Shown: in pieces, positions 29,568-39,868 of the stretch
Layout: each line of letters begins with the position of its first letter
Numbering within the stretch: the first letter of the stretch is position 1
Origin: Motiliproteus sp. MSK22-1
Lineage (GTDB): Bacteria; Pseudomonadota; Gammaproteobacteria; Pseudomonadales; Balneatricaceae
DNA: 64,000 bases
Direction: 5' to 3'
Assembly (NCBI RefSeq): GCF_001968815.1
Contig: NZ_MIEQ01000017.1
Span: 1-64,000 of the forward strand
The notes under the pieces: generated by a model
Database searches by the model: none
The model's input: only the letters and a program-made list of their open reading frames with translations
Told to the model about the DNA's origin: nothing
Position numbers and translations under genes: made by a program

Positions 29568-30557
29568 TCAGGGTTGCTGCCAAAACGTATTCTGATTCAG
29601 AGTACGACTGTCCCCAACCAGCTTCTTACCACCAAGCTGAGCCAAAAGACTGAACATTTGCTCGGCATCAGTGATTTGCTCCCGGACCAGAGGGCTGGGG
29701 GTACCTGCCAAATATCCCTCACGCAGATATCTGAATACCGAATCGCTTTCTGCTTTCATCATAGGACGCAAGCGTTGCCAGGCATTGGGCTGCTGTTGTA
29801 AAAAATCCTTACTCTGACGAGATGCCGCCTGAAGGGATGTCACCAGATCGGGACGGTCTTCGGCCCATTTTTGATGGAACACATAGCCAAGCATAGGCAA
29901 CTCTGACTTCATCCCCAGCAACTGACTGACCTGTTTAAGATCATGGAGAGCAGGATAACCCTGACCTTCCAGACGGGCAGCATAATGCCAGAAGGTCACG
30001 ACGGCATCGATCCGCCCCTGCTCCAACGCCGCATTCAGCAAGGGAGGTGCGCCGTACTGCTGTTCAGTAATAGCCTTTAAATCAATGCCCTGTTGCTTTC
30101 CCAGGGCTCTCAATAACAACCAGCCCTTACTGGTGGGACCACCGGCAATACCAACCTTTTTACCCTGAAGGTCTGCCAACTGTTTAACAGAAGAATCCTT
30201 TGCCAGCATTAGCTTACCCACAGAAGAGGAGTAAGGGATAAACTGTAATTGGTGCCCTTTGTCCCGCTGGCGGCTCACCCACATCCAATCTGCAACAATG
30301 ACATCCGCAGAGCCGCCCAACAGTGCTGTACGGGTAGCGGTCATACCCGCTAAGGGTTGCACTTTCAGTGAGAACCCATTTTGTTGATCAAACCCCTCCT
30401 CAACCATCGTACTCAGTTCCCAGTTCACCGTCCCGTACTTAAGCACTGCCACCTTTATAACATTCTGCGACCAGCTCGGAGCGCTGATCACCATCCAACT
30501 CAGTAGCATCAGAATTCGGCAAAAGCTGCGCCGAAAGCTAGAATTAGAAGTATTCAT
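29568..30557 (-). CDS. ABC transporter substrate-binding protein, NMT1/THI5-SsuA-like
   Basis: A 329-residue periplasmic protein with a signal peptide (RSFCRILMLLSWMVISAPSWS) and the SsuA/NMT1 core (IKVAVLKYGTVNWELSTMVEEG, GKKVGIAGGPTSKGWLLLRAL, GRIDAVVTFWHYAARLE). The start at 30557 is chosen because GAGG lies 6 bp before the ATG and gives a proper signal sequence; an upstream extension of 47 codons does not. It is divergent from the response-regulator gene at 30723. The ligand is unknown. Confidence 0.88.
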   Translation of the reverse strand: MNTSNSSFRRSFCRILMLLSWMVISAPSWSQNVIKVAVLKYGTVNWELSTMVEEGFDQQNGFSLKVQPLAGMTATRTALLGGSADVIVADWMWVSRQRDKGHQLQFIPYSSSVGKLMLAKDSSVKQLADLQGKKVGIAGGPTSKGWLLLRALGKQQGIDLKAITEQQYGAPPLLNAALEQGRIDAVVTFWHYAARLEGQGYPALHDLKQVSQLLGMKSELPMLGYVFHQKWAEDRPDLVTSLQAASRQSKDFLQQQPNAWQRLRPMMKAESDSVFRYLREGYLAGTPSPLVREQITDAEQMFSLLAQLGGKKLVGDSRTLNQNTFWQQP

Positions 30558-30722
30558 AACCCACCTCATATTTTGGGTTGAAGGTCTTCTTTTCAGAGTA
30601 AGTCTGTGCCGGATAACAAAAAACAGTACTTTCGGCCCCTTTTTGAAGGTCCAAGGTCGAATAGTCTTATTGCTCTCAAGGGAGTCCAATAGAACCATAG
30701 AATAATAAAGGAGTAGAAGAAG

Positions 30723-31523
30723 ATGTTGACACTACCCCAGCATTCCACAGCAACACCCGGACCGCTGTTTTCAGATGGCTTATCCGCTTCAGACTCTGCA
30801 AAACAAAATCTGGTCAGTGATGACAGTGACAGCATGGCCATCACCGATTCGGATGTTTATAAGTTGCTGATCGCCGATGATCATCCCCTGTTTCGCGAAG
30901 CAATCGCTGATGTCATTCGTGCCCGTTACCCTGACGCCGATATCCTCCAGGCGGAAGATCTTGAAACAGCAGTAGAGCTGGCAGACAGCTTTGATGACTT
31001 AGACCTGATCCTGCTGGATCTCAATATGCCGGGAATGAACGGCTTGAATGGGCTTATGCAGCTTCGTAATGAGTTTCCAGCCATCCCCGTGGTGATCATT
31101 TCTGCGGAAGAGGATAAAAGCGTCGTATTACAGGCTATGACCTATGGTGCGGTTGGTTTTATCATCAAATCTCTGCCACGGGAGAAGATGACAACAGCAT
31201 TAGAGCAGGTACTGGCTGGCCAGGTTTACCTTCCCTCAGATGTTATCCGTGCCGATAACACTCGCTCTCGACAAAACCGACGACCAGAAGAAAATCGTAT
31301 CCCGCCAGAAATGCTGAATAGTCTGACCCGACGCCAGTTACTGGTCCTTGAGCGAATGACGAACGGTGAATCAAACAAACAGATCGCCTACAACCTCTGT
31401 ATTGCAGAAACGACGGTGAAGGCTCATGTATCAGCCATCTTACGAAAGCTGAATGTCCACAATCGTATTCAGGCAGTATTGTCCGCCGGAAATATAGATT
31501 TCAATCAATATCTAAAGCGCTGA
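30723..31523 (+). CDS. LuxR/NarL-type response regulator, AgmR/ExaE-like
   Basis: A 266-residue regulator with an N-terminal extension of about 45 residues, a receiver domain (IADDHPLF, phospho-acceptor Asp99 in LLDLNMPG, Lys in IIKSLPR) and a LuxR helix-turn-helix ([38 protein letters not shown]). Regulators of this type (AgmR/ExaE/EraR) control PQQ-dependent ethanol oxidation in pseudomonads. AAGGAG precedes the ATG. Its neighbours are the ErcA-like enzyme and a hybrid kinase, consistent with control of the whole locus. Confidence 0.88.
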   Translation: MLTLPQHSTATPGPLFSDGLSASDSAKQNLVSDDSDSMAITDSDVYKLLIADDHPLFREAIADVIRARYPDADILQAEDLETAVELADSFDDLDLILLDLNMPGMNGLNGLMQLRNEFPAIPVVIISAEEDKSVVLQAMTYGAVGFIIKSLPREKMTTALEQVLAGQVYLPSDVIRADNTRSRQNRRPEENRIPPEMLNSLTRRQLLVLERMTNGESNKQIAYNLCIAETTVKAHVSAILRKLNVHNRIQAVLSAGNIDFNQYLKR

Positions 31524-31553
31524 TTAAAAATAATTCTCTGTCCAAGTTAACTA

Positions 31554-31581
31554 AGGGGCCATAAATATACACAGGGCCCCT
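31554..31581 (+). terminator. Hairpin after the response regulator
   Basis: AGGGGCC (31554-31560) pairs with GGCCCCT (31575-31581). The T-run is weak and displaced, so termination efficiency is uncertain. Confidence 0.4.
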
Positions 31582-31764
31582 GGATGCCCTTTTGTCAGAA
31601 TTTTAAATCAAAGTGGTTGATCAACATTTAAATCAACGATAAAGGACAAATGAATTTATTATTTAAAATTCAACCGGATAGAAGCGATCATCTTCTCTCG
31701 AAGTAGCATTTTCTGACTTTAAAAAAACCCAGCTGGATATACAAGGACGAGTCGGAGACCCGTA

Positions 31765-33906
31765 ATGAACAGATCCCCCCTGGCCGCACTGCTGCTGTTT
31801 TCAGTATGCTGGTTATACAGCTCCCTCTGTTCTGCGACCTTATCCAGCAACGAGCTGACTATCGTCCAGAGTTTTTTCCCCAAAGCAACCCGAATAGACG
31901 AGAAGCTTGCAGATTTTCCTGTTTACCCGGTCTATCAATTACAGCAACTTTTAGGGTACGCCTATGAGTCAGCGGACTTAACCGATCTACCTGGATTTTC
32001 CGGTAAGCCAATCAGGCTGCTGATTGGCCTGGATACCAGCGGACAATTTACCGGAGTCCAGGTCCTTGAGCATCATGAGCCGGTATTTCTTCATGGTCTT
32101 GGCCAGGCACCTTTGTATCGGTTTATCAGTCAATATCAAGGTCGGCATCTGACCGAACACATTGTCGTCAACAGCCGCAAACAGGGCACCAGTTCAGGAA
32201 ACAAGGGCCCGGTGTACATTGACGGGGTAACCAAAGCGACGGTATCAGTCATCATCATCAATGATTCCATTCTTTCCTCTGCCCTCCAGGTGGCTCGCAA
32301 CAAGCTTGAAGGTTTTACTCAGGCACCTGCTGTCAGAGCCCGTTCAGATCTCTATCAACCGCTGGGTTGGCAGCAACTACGTGAAAAAGGCTATGTCGGT
32401 CGTTGGCAACTTTCACAACCTGAGGTGGAAGCAACACTGGGCCAGTCGATAAGCAACTACCCAAATTTTGATCAACTCGATGATAGCGAATACTTCAGTG
32501 AAATCTTCTACGCCTACCTCAATGCTCCCACTATTGGTCGTAATCTGTTAGGGAGGACTCACTATCAGGAGTTGATGAACAGTCTGAAACCCGGCGAACA
32601 GGTTTTTGCAGTCATGTCACGGGGGGCTTTCCTGCATGTACCGGATGGTTTCAAGCCCGGCACGGTACCTGGCCGGCTTTCCTTGGAGCAAAACCAGTTG
32701 GCAATTGAGCTACGAGACCTGGATGCACTGGATGAGTCGTTTCGTTTTCAATCCCCGGAAACTCCTGAATTCGACCGTATCAACCTCTTTCGGGTCAAGG
32801 GACACGCCGGGTTTAACCCAGGTGAGGATGCCACCCTGCAATTGAATGTTGAACTTAATCGAAACCACCTGATTCAGGACCAGGCCACCTTCAGCACCCC
32901 CATCAGACTGCCCCAGGAGCTATTTGAAACGGTTGCTGTCGCTCCAGTCCCGGAAAGGGATAGCGCTCCCTTATGGCTACAACTATGGCAAGAGCGCTGG
33001 GCAGAAGTTGCTATTCTGATTATTGCTCTGACGGTACTCAGTCTGTTCTTTGTACGCCAGCGCCACTACAGCCGCAATGCAAAGCGACTACATCGGTTTC
33101 GCTGGGGCTATTTGTGGTTCACGCTGGTGTTTATCGGTCTGTATGCACAAGGACAATTATCAGTGGTAAATATCTACACGCTGTTGCTATCGATCTATGA
33201 TGGCTTTGATATCCGTATATTCCTGCTGGACCCGATTATATTTACTCTCTGGATTTATTGCTTTTTATCACTGTTCTTGTGGGGACGGGGCCTCTACTGC
33301 GGCTGGCTATGCCCTTTTGGAGCCCTGCAGGAAATGCTCTCATGGCTGGCCATGCGCCTGAAACTGAGACAGTGGCGATTGCCGGACCCTTGGCATCGGC
33401 AGATGATTTTAGTGAAGTATCCAATTTTGCTGGGTCTGGTGATTACCTCATTCTATTCCCTGACGTTGGCTGAGCAGCTGGCCGAAATTGAGCCCTTTAA
33501 AACAAGTATGACTCTGTTTTTTGTCCGTAGTTGGCCATTCGTACTCTACGCCTTGGTACTGCTGGGCTTAGGGCTATTTATGCACAAGTTTTATTGTCGC
33601 TACCTCTGTCCTCTGGGAGCAGCTCTGGCGGTAATTGGCAGACTGAGACTGTTCAGCTGGCTGTCCCGAATCGAACAGTGCGGCAGCCCCTGTCAACTCT
33701 GTAAACGGCGTTGTGAGATCAACGCTATTCGCCGCGATGGCAGTATTGACTACGATGAATGCATCCAATGCCTGGAATGTGTCGCCATCCTGCAGGACGA
33801 AAACCAGTGTGTTGCCACACTGCAACGTCGCAAACGGAGCAGGTCCATACCGGAACGAATTGCCTCAGACAGAAACCATCAAGCAGATCAGATTACCGTA
33901 GCCTGA
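31765..33906 (+). CDS. NosR/NirI-like flavin and iron-sulfur membrane protein
   Basis: A 713-residue protein. After a signal peptide comes an FMN-binding domain with a flavinylation-type motif DGVTKATVSV (Thr159 the likely attachment residue). About six membrane segments follow from about 410, then two cytoplasmic CxxxCP motifs (YCGWLCPFGALQEM, YCRYLCPLGAALAV) and ferredoxin-like cysteine clusters (CGSPCQLCKRRC, CIQCLEC). This is the layout of NosR/NirI-type proteins that move electrons across the inner membrane. Lying among alcohol-oxidation genes, it may link quinone and periplasmic redox partners or act in sensing; that is inference. Confidence 0.82.
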   Translation: MNRSPLAALLLFSVCWLYSSLCSATLSSNELTIVQSFFPKATRIDEKLADFPVYPVYQLQQLLGYAYESADLTDLPGFSGKPIRLLIGLDTSGQFTGVQVLEHHEPVFLHGLGQAPLYRFISQYQGRHLTEHIVVNSRKQGTSSGNKGPVYIDGVTKATVSVIIINDSILSSALQVARNKLEGFTQAPAVRARSDLYQPLGWQQLREKGYVGRWQLSQPEVEATLGQSISNYPNFDQLDDSEYFSEIFYAYLNAPTIGRNLLGRTHYQELMNSLKPGEQVFAVMSRGAFLHVPDGFKPGTVPGRLSLEQNQLAIELRDLDALDESFRFQSPETPEFDRINLFRVKGHAGFNPGEDATLQLNVELNRNHLIQDQATFSTPIRLPQELFETVAVAPVPERDSAPLWLQLWQERWAEVAILIIALTVLSLFFVRQRHYSRNAKRLHRFRWGYLWFTLVFIGLYAQGQLSVVNIYTLLLSIYDGFDIRIFLLDPIIFTLWIYCFLSLFLWGRGLYCGWLCPFGALQEMLSWLAMRLKLRQWRLPDPWHRQMILVKYPILLGLVITSFYSLTLAEQLAEIEPFKTSMTLFFVRSWPFVLYALVLLGLGLFMHKFYCRYLCPLGAALAVIGRLRLFSWLSRIEQCGSPCQLCKRRCEINAIRRDGSIDYDECIQCLECVAILQDENQCVATLQRRKRSRSIPERIASDRNHQADQITVA

Positions 33907-33983
33907 TGGATACTTTGCCTGTTTCCGGATAATAACTACTGCTATATTGTCTATAAACGACATAAAAAGAAATAAATCCTCCC

Positions 33984-35147
33984 ATGAATACCAGTCTTTC
34001 CAATCTAAGAAAGTTTGTCTCTCCAGAAATAATCTTCGGGGTCGGGGCGCGTAAGACCGTCGGAAACTTTGCCCGCAATTTTGGTGCTCACCGGGTATTG
34101 ATCGTCTCTGATCCAGGGGTATTGGCAGCAGGCTGGGTCACGGATGTGAAACAGAGTCTGGAGGAGATCGGTATAGATTATCGGCTCTACACCGATGTCA
34201 GCCCTAATCCCCGCGCAGAAGAAGTCATGCAAGGGGCGGCATTTTACACGCAGGAGGGATGCGATGTAATTGTCGCCGTGGGGGGTGGCAGCCCCATGGA
34301 CTGTGCTAAAGGAATTGGGATTGTCAGTGCCAACAGCGCCAATATCCTCAGTTTTGAGGGAGTCGACCAGATTCAGGCTCCGGTTCCACCACTGATTTTT
34401 ATTCCCACGACAGCAGGAACCTCCGCAGACGTTTCTCAGTTCGCCATTATTTCAGATGAGGACAGCCGAACTAAAATATCCATTATCAGTAAGGCAGTGG
34501 TACCTGATGTGTCTTTGATTGATCCTGTAACCACAACCACCATGGACCCGTTTTTAACAGCCTGTACCGGAGTCGATGCCATGGTGCACGCGGTGGAGGC
34601 CTATGTGTCAACGGCTAGCGGTCCACTCACCGACATGTACGCATTGGAAGCGATCAAACTGATTAACACTAATCTGGTTGCGCTGGTGGCAAATCCCAGT
34701 GACATCCAGCTACGTGAGCAAATCATGCTTGGCAGTTTGAAAGCCGGGCTGGCCTTTTCCAATGCAATACTCGGCGCTGTCCATGCCATGGCACACAGCC
34801 TGGGAGGATATCTGGATCTTCCTCACGGACTCTGTAATGCCATCTTGCTGGATCATGTGATCGATTACAATTACAGTTCGGCTGAAGATAAGTTCCGTAT
34901 CATTACCGATACGGTGGGAATCGATACAAGGGGCCTGAACTCTCAGCAGATCAAGCAACGTCTACTTGACGGTGTCCAAGACCTAAAACAGCAGGTAGGG
35001 CTGACCATGCGACTTAAAGAGGCAGGAGTCAGCAGCTGTGATATTCCAATCCTGTCAGGCCAGGCCATCAAGGATCCCTGCCTGCTCACCAATCCCCGCA
35101 AGTCCAATAAACGTGACGTAGAGGTAGTTTATGAGGAAGCGCTCTAA
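33984..35147 (+). CDS. ercA: Iron-containing alcohol dehydrogenase, ErcA-like
   Basis: A 387-residue group III (iron-type) NAD-dependent dehydrogenase. The nucleotide-binding GGGSPMDCAKG is near residue 98, and the metal ligands are in DAMVHAVEA and HAMAHSLGGYLDLPHG. In Pseudomonas aeruginosa, ErcA is encoded beside the ercS' kinase and eraSR and is thought to be regulatory for ethanol oxidation; the same pairing with a hybrid kinase is seen here. The 3' end overlaps the kinase gene by 17 bp. The substrate is not known from sequence. Confidence 0.85.
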   Translation: MNTSLSNLRKFVSPEIIFGVGARKTVGNFARNFGAHRVLIVSDPGVLAAGWVTDVKQSLEEIGIDYRLYTDVSPNPRAEEVMQGAAFYTQEGCDVIVAVGGGSPMDCAKGIGIVSANSANILSFEGVDQIQAPVPPLIFIPTTAGTSADVSQFAIISDEDSRTKISIISKAVVPDVSLIDPVTTTTMDPFLTACTGVDAMVHAVEAYVSTASGPLTDMYALEAIKLINTNLVALVANPSDIQLREQIMLGSLKAGLAFSNAILGAVHAMAHSLGGYLDLPHGLCNAILLDHVIDYNYSSAEDKFRIITDTVGIDTRGLNSQQIKQRLLDGVQDLKQQVGLTMRLKEAGVSSCDIPILSGQAIKDPCLLTNPRKSNKRDVEVVYEEAL

Positions 35148-36819
35148 CTCTGCACCTCAGCCGTCCAGCGATGATAGCTCTCTGATACAAGATCTTATCG
35201 GACTTGGAGATTTTTCTGCCCGCAAGAGCTATTACCCCGAGCTGCTGGAAAAAGTAGATGAGCTGGAACAGGAAAAAGAGCGCTATAAGTGGCTGTTTGA
35301 AAACGCCCTGCATGGTATTTTCCAGGCCCGTATTGATGGTGCAATCACCGCTGCAAATCCCGCTATCGCCCGTATTTGCGGCTACGGCTCTGCCGAGCAT
35401 ATTCAGAAGTCCGTTACTGATATCAGCCAGCAATTATTTTACCAGCCTGAGGATTATCGCCGACTCTTAAAGCTACTTAGGCGCGACGGTCAAAGAGTCG
35501 GTTTTGAGACCCAACTTCGCACCGCCAACAACAAACCTATCTGTATCTCCATGAACGTGTTGCTTAAGGATAGCGAAAAAGGAATTCTCGAAGCCTTTGT
35601 GCAAGATATTACCGAACGTAAACGGGCACAGCGGCAACTGGCCCAGCTGAATACTGAATTAGAGCAACGGGTACAGGAGCGAACCCAGGAGCTGATAATC
35701 GCCAAGCAGGAAGCAGAAGAGGCTAATGCCAGCAAAGATAAATACCTGGCCGCTGCCAGTCATGACCTGCTACAACCGATGAACGCAGCTCGCTTGCTGG
35801 TTTCCACTTTACAAGAGCGGGACTTGCCGGAACAAAACCATCAACTGGTAGAACGTATCCACGTTGCACTGCTAGGTGCAGAAGAGTTACTCACAGATTT
35901 ACTGGATATCTCCAGACTGGATGCCAATGTCGTTACGGCTGATCCTGACGACTTCAATATTGCCGGTCTGATCGAAAACCTGACCAGTGAGTTTCAACCT
36001 GTTGCCGCAAATGCCGGTTTAACATTCGAATCGGTAGCCTGCCATCAGACCATTCACAGTGATTCTCGCTTATTAATGCGAATCCTGCGTAACTTTATCA
36101 GCAACGCAATCAGGTATACCTCCAAAGGCCGCATCGCCCTCGGTTGCCGTCGCCGAAAAAGCGAATTAGAAATCCTAGTATGCGACACGGGCCCGGGAAT
36201 AGCCGAGGAACAAAGACAGGCAATCTTTGAAGAGTTCAGGCAGTTGGATAATGCCCAGCCAGGACGATCAAAGGGGGTTGGCTTAGGACTGGCCATTGTT
36301 GACAGAATCGCAAACATGCTTGGCCATAAGATAGAGGTACGCTCCAATCCTGGAAGAGGTTCCTGCTTTTCGGTCAGAGTTCCTCTAGGCACTTCACATT
36401 TCCAGCAACCTGTTACCGATCCCTATTCACAGATAGCGGCTGCTAATTTTAATGGCGCCAGAGTCCTGGTACTCGAGAATGAAGAAGCCATTTTGCATAG
36501 CATGGAAACTCTGCTGAATGAGTGGGGATGTCTTGTCAGCACCGCAACAAATACGGAGCAGGCCCTTGAATCCTGTCAGCGTTTTTCTCCCGATATCGTT
36601 CTGGCAGATTATCATCTTGACAACAACCTGACAGGAACTCAGGTGTTACAGGCTCTGACAAATAAACTGAATATCAAGTTAAAAGCCATCATGATTACCG
36701 CTGATCGCAGTGATGAAGTCCGACAGGAATTTCAGGCTATAGGTGTAAAAAGGCTTAATAAACCCATCAAACCCGGCAAACTCCGTGCGCTTATGAGTCA
36801 CTTGATACAGGCAGAATGA
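35131..36819 (+). CDS. Hybrid histidine kinase with PAS and receiver domains, ErcS'-like
   Basis: A 562-residue cytoplasmic kinase: a PAS domain at about 50-165, a coiled coil LEQRVQERTQELIIAKQEAEEA, a HisKA domain with His211 in ASHDLLQPMNA, a HATPase with RNFISNAIRYT, CDTGPGIAEEQ and GVGLGLAIVDR, and a C-terminal receiver with Asp493 in LADYHLD. No membrane segment is seen, so the signal is probably intracellular. It is coupled to ercA by overlap and is likely to control the PQQ/alcohol genes together with the LuxR-type regulator. Confidence 0.87.
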   Translation: MRKRSNSAPQPSSDDSSLIQDLIGLGDFSARKSYYPELLEKVDELEQEKERYKWLFENALHGIFQARIDGAITAANPAIARICGYGSAEHIQKSVTDISQQLFYQPEDYRRLLKLLRRDGQRVGFETQLRTANNKPICISMNVLLKDSEKGILEAFVQDITERKRAQRQLAQLNTELEQRVQERTQELIIAKQEAEEANASKDKYLAAASHDLLQPMNAARLLVSTLQERDLPEQNHQLVERIHVALLGAEELLTDLLDISRLDANVVTADPDDFNIAGLIENLTSEFQPVAANAGLTFESVACHQTIHSDSRLLMRILRNFISNAIRYTSKGRIALGCRRRKSELEILVCDTGPGIAEEQRQAIFEEFRQLDNAQPGRSKGVGLGLAIVDRIANMLGHKIEVRSNPGRGSCFSVRVPLGTSHFQQPVTDPYSQIAAANFNGARVLVLENEEAILHSMETLLNEWGCLVSTATNTEQALESCQRFSPDIVLADYHLDNNLTGTQVLQALTNKLNIKLKAIMITADRSDEVRQEFQAIGVKRLNKPIKPGKLRALMSHLIQAE

Positions 36820-36858
36820 GCAGATGCTGTTTATTCTGCCTTCGGTAAATAGACACAT

Positions 36859-38790
36859 TCAGCCAAGAAACTGACGGTAAAATTCCCACTCATGCTCCAG
36901 TACCCTGGCTCTGTTGCTCCCCTGTCGAAACCCATGACGCTCGTTAGCGAAAGATAGCCAGCCGACAGGCAACCCGGCAGATTTTAACGCTTGATACAAT
37001 TGCCGGGTTTGAACGACAGGCACAACAGGGTCCAATTCCCCTTGAAAAAAAATCAGCGGCATTTTGAAGTTTTCATGATGGTGAATAGGTGATCGTTCAA
37101 GATACTCCTTCCTTGCCCGCTGTGGATCTCCAATCAACCAATGCAGATAACAGGACTCAAATTTGTGGGTTTGGCGATCAAGCAACAGTAAATCACTGAT
37201 TCCATAATGACTGGCACCAGAACAGATTCCCGCAGCCTGAGCTCTGGGATCAGATAATGCCCGGAGCACGGTGTACCCTCCGGCACTGTTGCCCCTGATA
37301 AAAATTTTTCCACGCTCAGTCCAGCCTCGGCTCAGTGCATAAGCACAAGCCTGGTAGACATCTTCCAATTCCAGTTTCCCCCAATTCCCCTTCAGGCAAT
37401 GCCGGTAATGACGACCAAATCCGCTACTGCCACGATAGTTAATATCCAGAATGGAAAAACCGCGCTGAATCCAAAACTGTTTCAATGGATCATAGCCGGT
37501 ATCTGCCATGGAACTGGGACCACCATGGAGCTGAATCAGCAGAGGTGGAGCGGTTGATCTAACCCCTGAATCTAAAGACCAACCCTGAGCCGCATAGTAA
37601 AAACCATAAGCAACCTCTCCTGCTGAAGTTTCAAAAGAAACGGGTTCAGGCGCTCCGTTTAGTATTTCCTTTTGCCGCCATGTTTTATGTAAATCTGATG
37701 CTTCAGAGAAGCACTCTGTCGATTGAATTGATTCCAGCCTGTTGACTCTGCCAGTACGCTGATCAACCACCACCAGTCTGGCAGTTTCCACAGCCGTCTC
37801 AGCAATCAGATGTATATGTCCTTGCCAACAACTAAGCCCATGACAGCGCGACCAGACTCCATCCAACGGTTGCAATATCCCATGATCTGAATCCAGTATT
37901 CCCAGTCGGGTCTGGCCCTTATCAATCAGACTACAGACAATCTTATTGGCCGATAACAGGCAATAACTGCGCAGCCCTAACTGCCACTGTGCAACCCCAA
38001 ACTCGGCTGCCATCGGTAACAAACAGGAGATCTCACCCTTGTTAAGCTGGTAAAGGTTCCACCAGCCCGTTCGGTCAGATACAAAATAAAGAGTGTCATC
38101 AAGTCCAAACTCCGGTTGAAAGATAGATTCATCATGACCGGCATAGTTTCCCGTTGTTAATTCCTGCTGTTCAACAGGTAACCCCCCAGCACCCAGTTGT
38201 GCCAAAGTCAGGCGCGTTGATAACCAGGGTTGGAAGGGGTGGTCCCAGCTAATCCAGGCCATCCAAGACCCACTTGGACTTATTCTGGGGCTGGCATAAA
38301 AGTCAGCTCCTTCGGCGATTATCTCTCGTCTGCCATCACCACAGTGAATCGCCACCAAGCGGTTAATAACGACTTCTCCGGCGCCGTGCACCTCCTCTAC
38401 CGCCAATACCCGCTGATGGACCGGATCAAAGTTGAGATCACCGTAACGGTTGCCATTAACAGCACAGAGTCGCTGTATTCTTTGAGGGTTATCAAAGGAG
38501 AACTGATAGAGCCCCTGATCCGCCTCATTAACAAAAACAACACCTTCCTTGGTAAGACAGTAGGCTCCGCCACCATACTCATGAACCCGACTGCGGACGG
38601 AAAATTGCTCAGGAGTTAACCGCCGGGACGGCAGGTTTCCTTTCCGGCCCCGCAATCGTACAGAGCCCAGCTGCGGATCAAACTCCAACCAACAAAGCCA
38701 GTTACCAGCGCTGCGGACCTCTGACCATTGAAGCCCCTGTGCTGCTGCATTCAGAGCCGAGATAGGAGCAGGGGCCGGTTGACAATTCAT
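36859..38790 (-). CDS. S9-family prolyl oligopeptidase-like protein, PqqH/PqqM type
   Basis: A 643-residue serine peptidase: an N-terminal beta-propeller (about 1-380) and a C-terminal alpha/beta hydrolase with the nucleophile in RGNSAGGYTVLRAL, Asp in QGELDPVVP and His in ANERHGF. S9 peptidases occur at the end of pqq operons in pseudomonads (pqqH/pqqM) and may trim the PqqA-derived dipeptide; the exact role is not settled. Its ATG overlaps the TGA of the short PqqD-like gene, so it belongs to the pqqB-pqqC operon. It is convergent with the hybrid kinase. Confidence 0.85.
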   Translation of the reverse strand: MNCQPAPAPISALNAAAQGLQWSEVRSAGNWLCWLEFDPQLGSVRLRGRKGNLPSRRLTPEQFSVRSRVHEYGGGAYCLTKEGVVFVNEADQGLYQFSFDNPQRIQRLCAVNGNRYGDLNFDPVHQRVLAVEEVHGAGEVVINRLVAIHCGDGRREIIAEGADFYASPRISPSGSWMAWISWDHPFQPWLSTRLTLAQLGAGGLPVEQQELTTGNYAGHDESIFQPEFGLDDTLYFVSDRTGWWNLYQLNKGEISCLLPMAAEFGVAQWQLGLRSYCLLSANKIVCSLIDKGQTRLGILDSDHGILQPLDGVWSRCHGLSCWQGHIHLIAETAVETARLVVVDQRTGRVNRLESIQSTECFSEASDLHKTWRQKEILNGAPEPVSFETSAGEVAYGFYYAAQGWSLDSGVRSTAPPLLIQLHGGPSSMADTGYDPLKQFWIQRGFSILDINYRGSSGFGRHYRHCLKGNWGKLELEDVYQACAYALSRGWTERGKIFIRGNSAGGYTVLRALSDPRAQAAGICSGASHYGISDLLLLDRQTHKFESCYLHWLIGDPQRARKEYLERSPIHHHENFKMPLIFFQGELDPVVPVVQTRQLYQALKSAGLPVGWLSFANERHGFRQGSNRARVLEHEWEFYRQFLG

Positions 38791-38999
38791 TGGCTTTTAG
38801 CGATCAAATCCATCGCCTGCTGCGGATGATGGGTGATACCTGCTAACAGAGGATTCTCTGTTTCTCTGGTTTCAGCCGCGCTACCGTTAAGCCGAACCAT
38901 TCCCTCTGAATAAAGCAGCACACAAGCTTTCTCTGCCTGCTCCCATTGAAAACGAAACAGCGAGTTCCTCACCGGTACCAGGTCACGGCTAATCATCAA
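38787..38999 (-). CDS. Short PqqD-like protein, N-terminal half only
   Basis: A 70-residue product. Residues 1-43 match PqqD ([36 protein letters not shown] compared with the PEGVVKLNQTAA segment of the full copy at 45122), but the C-terminal half shows no resemblance in any frame. It overlaps pqqC upstream and the S9 peptidase downstream by ATGA junctions, so it is still placed for translation. It could be a decaying duplicate or a reduced peptide chaperone. The functional PqqD is more likely the 99-residue copy. Confidence 0.7.
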   Translation of the reverse strand: MMISRDLVPVRNSLFRFQWEQAEKACVLLYSEGMVRLNGSAAETRETENPLLAGITHHPQQAMDLIAKSQ

Positions 39000-39847
39000 T
39001 AAATACCTCGGTGATAAGCGGCTGGTTGAACGATATTATGATAAGGCGGCTGCTTCTGCTGATAAGCCAAACTCATAGCGTCCAGCATTGACCAGAGTAT
39101 ATCGAGCTTGAACTGAAGAATATTCAGCGCCTCATTCTGCTGTTCTCGTGTCACAAAGTGATCCAGAGTGATCTGTAATCCGTGTTTCACATCCCGTCGG
39201 GCTTCGCTCAATCGATTACGGAAGTACTGCAGACCAAAACCATCAATCCATGGATAGTTTTGCGGCCATGTATCCAGCCTCGATTGATGAATCTCCGGAG
39301 CAAATAACTCGGTCAACGAGGAACATGCAGCCTCCTGCCAGCTGGCACGACGAGCGAAGTTGACGTAGGCATCAACGGCAAAACGCACCCCCGGAAGCAC
39401 ATTCTGCTGGGATAACATTTCTTCTCGACTTAAGCCACAGGCTTCCCCCAGCCGTAACCAGGCTTCGATACCACCAGGATTACCATTGCTATGATTGTCA
39501 TCGTCTACTTCAGAGTCCCCATAACCATCATGATCAAGGATTCGCTGAACCCATAAACGACGCTCATCTCGATCCCGACAATTGGCGAGAATGTTCGCAT
39601 CCTTTACCGGAATATTTATCTGGTAGTAAAAACGGTTGGCAACCCATCCACGTATTTGTTCGGGAGTACAACGCCCTTGATGCATGGCCTGATGATAGGG
39701 ATGATGTATATGGTAGAAATCACCCTTGGCCCGGAGTCTGCGTTCGAACTCCTCTCGCGACCAGGGCGCTGTATCGGTGGCGTAGTGGTGATGACCTTCA
39801 ATGGTTGGCGAAGTAGTATCGAATTCTAGCGTTGACATAGGCTGCAC
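38996..39847 (-). CDS. pqqC: Pyrroloquinoline-quinone synthase PqqC
   Basis: A 283-residue oxidase that catalyses the final ring closure and oxidation to PQQ with oxygen and no cofactor. Family motifs: [43 protein letters not shown] and the C-terminal [11 protein letters not shown]. The start at 39847 (MQPMSTLEF) or three codons later are both possible. It lies 21 bp after pqqB. Confidence 0.97.
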   Translation of the reverse strand: MQPMSTLEFDTTSPTIEGHHHYATDTAPWSREEFERRLRAKGDFYHIHHPYHQAMHQGRCTPEQIRGWVANRFYYQINIPVKDANILANCRDRDERRLWVQRILDHDGYGDSEVDDDNHSNGNPGGIEAWLRLGEACGLSREEMLSQQNVLPGVRFAVDAYVNFARRASWQEAACSSLTELFAPEIHQSRLDTWPQNYPWIDGFGLQYFRNRLSEARRDVKHGLQITLDHFVTREQQNEALNILQFKLDILWSMLDAMSLAYQQKQPPYHNIVQPAAYHRGIY

Positions 39848-39868
39848 CTCAATGAGCTGAGAACGGAT

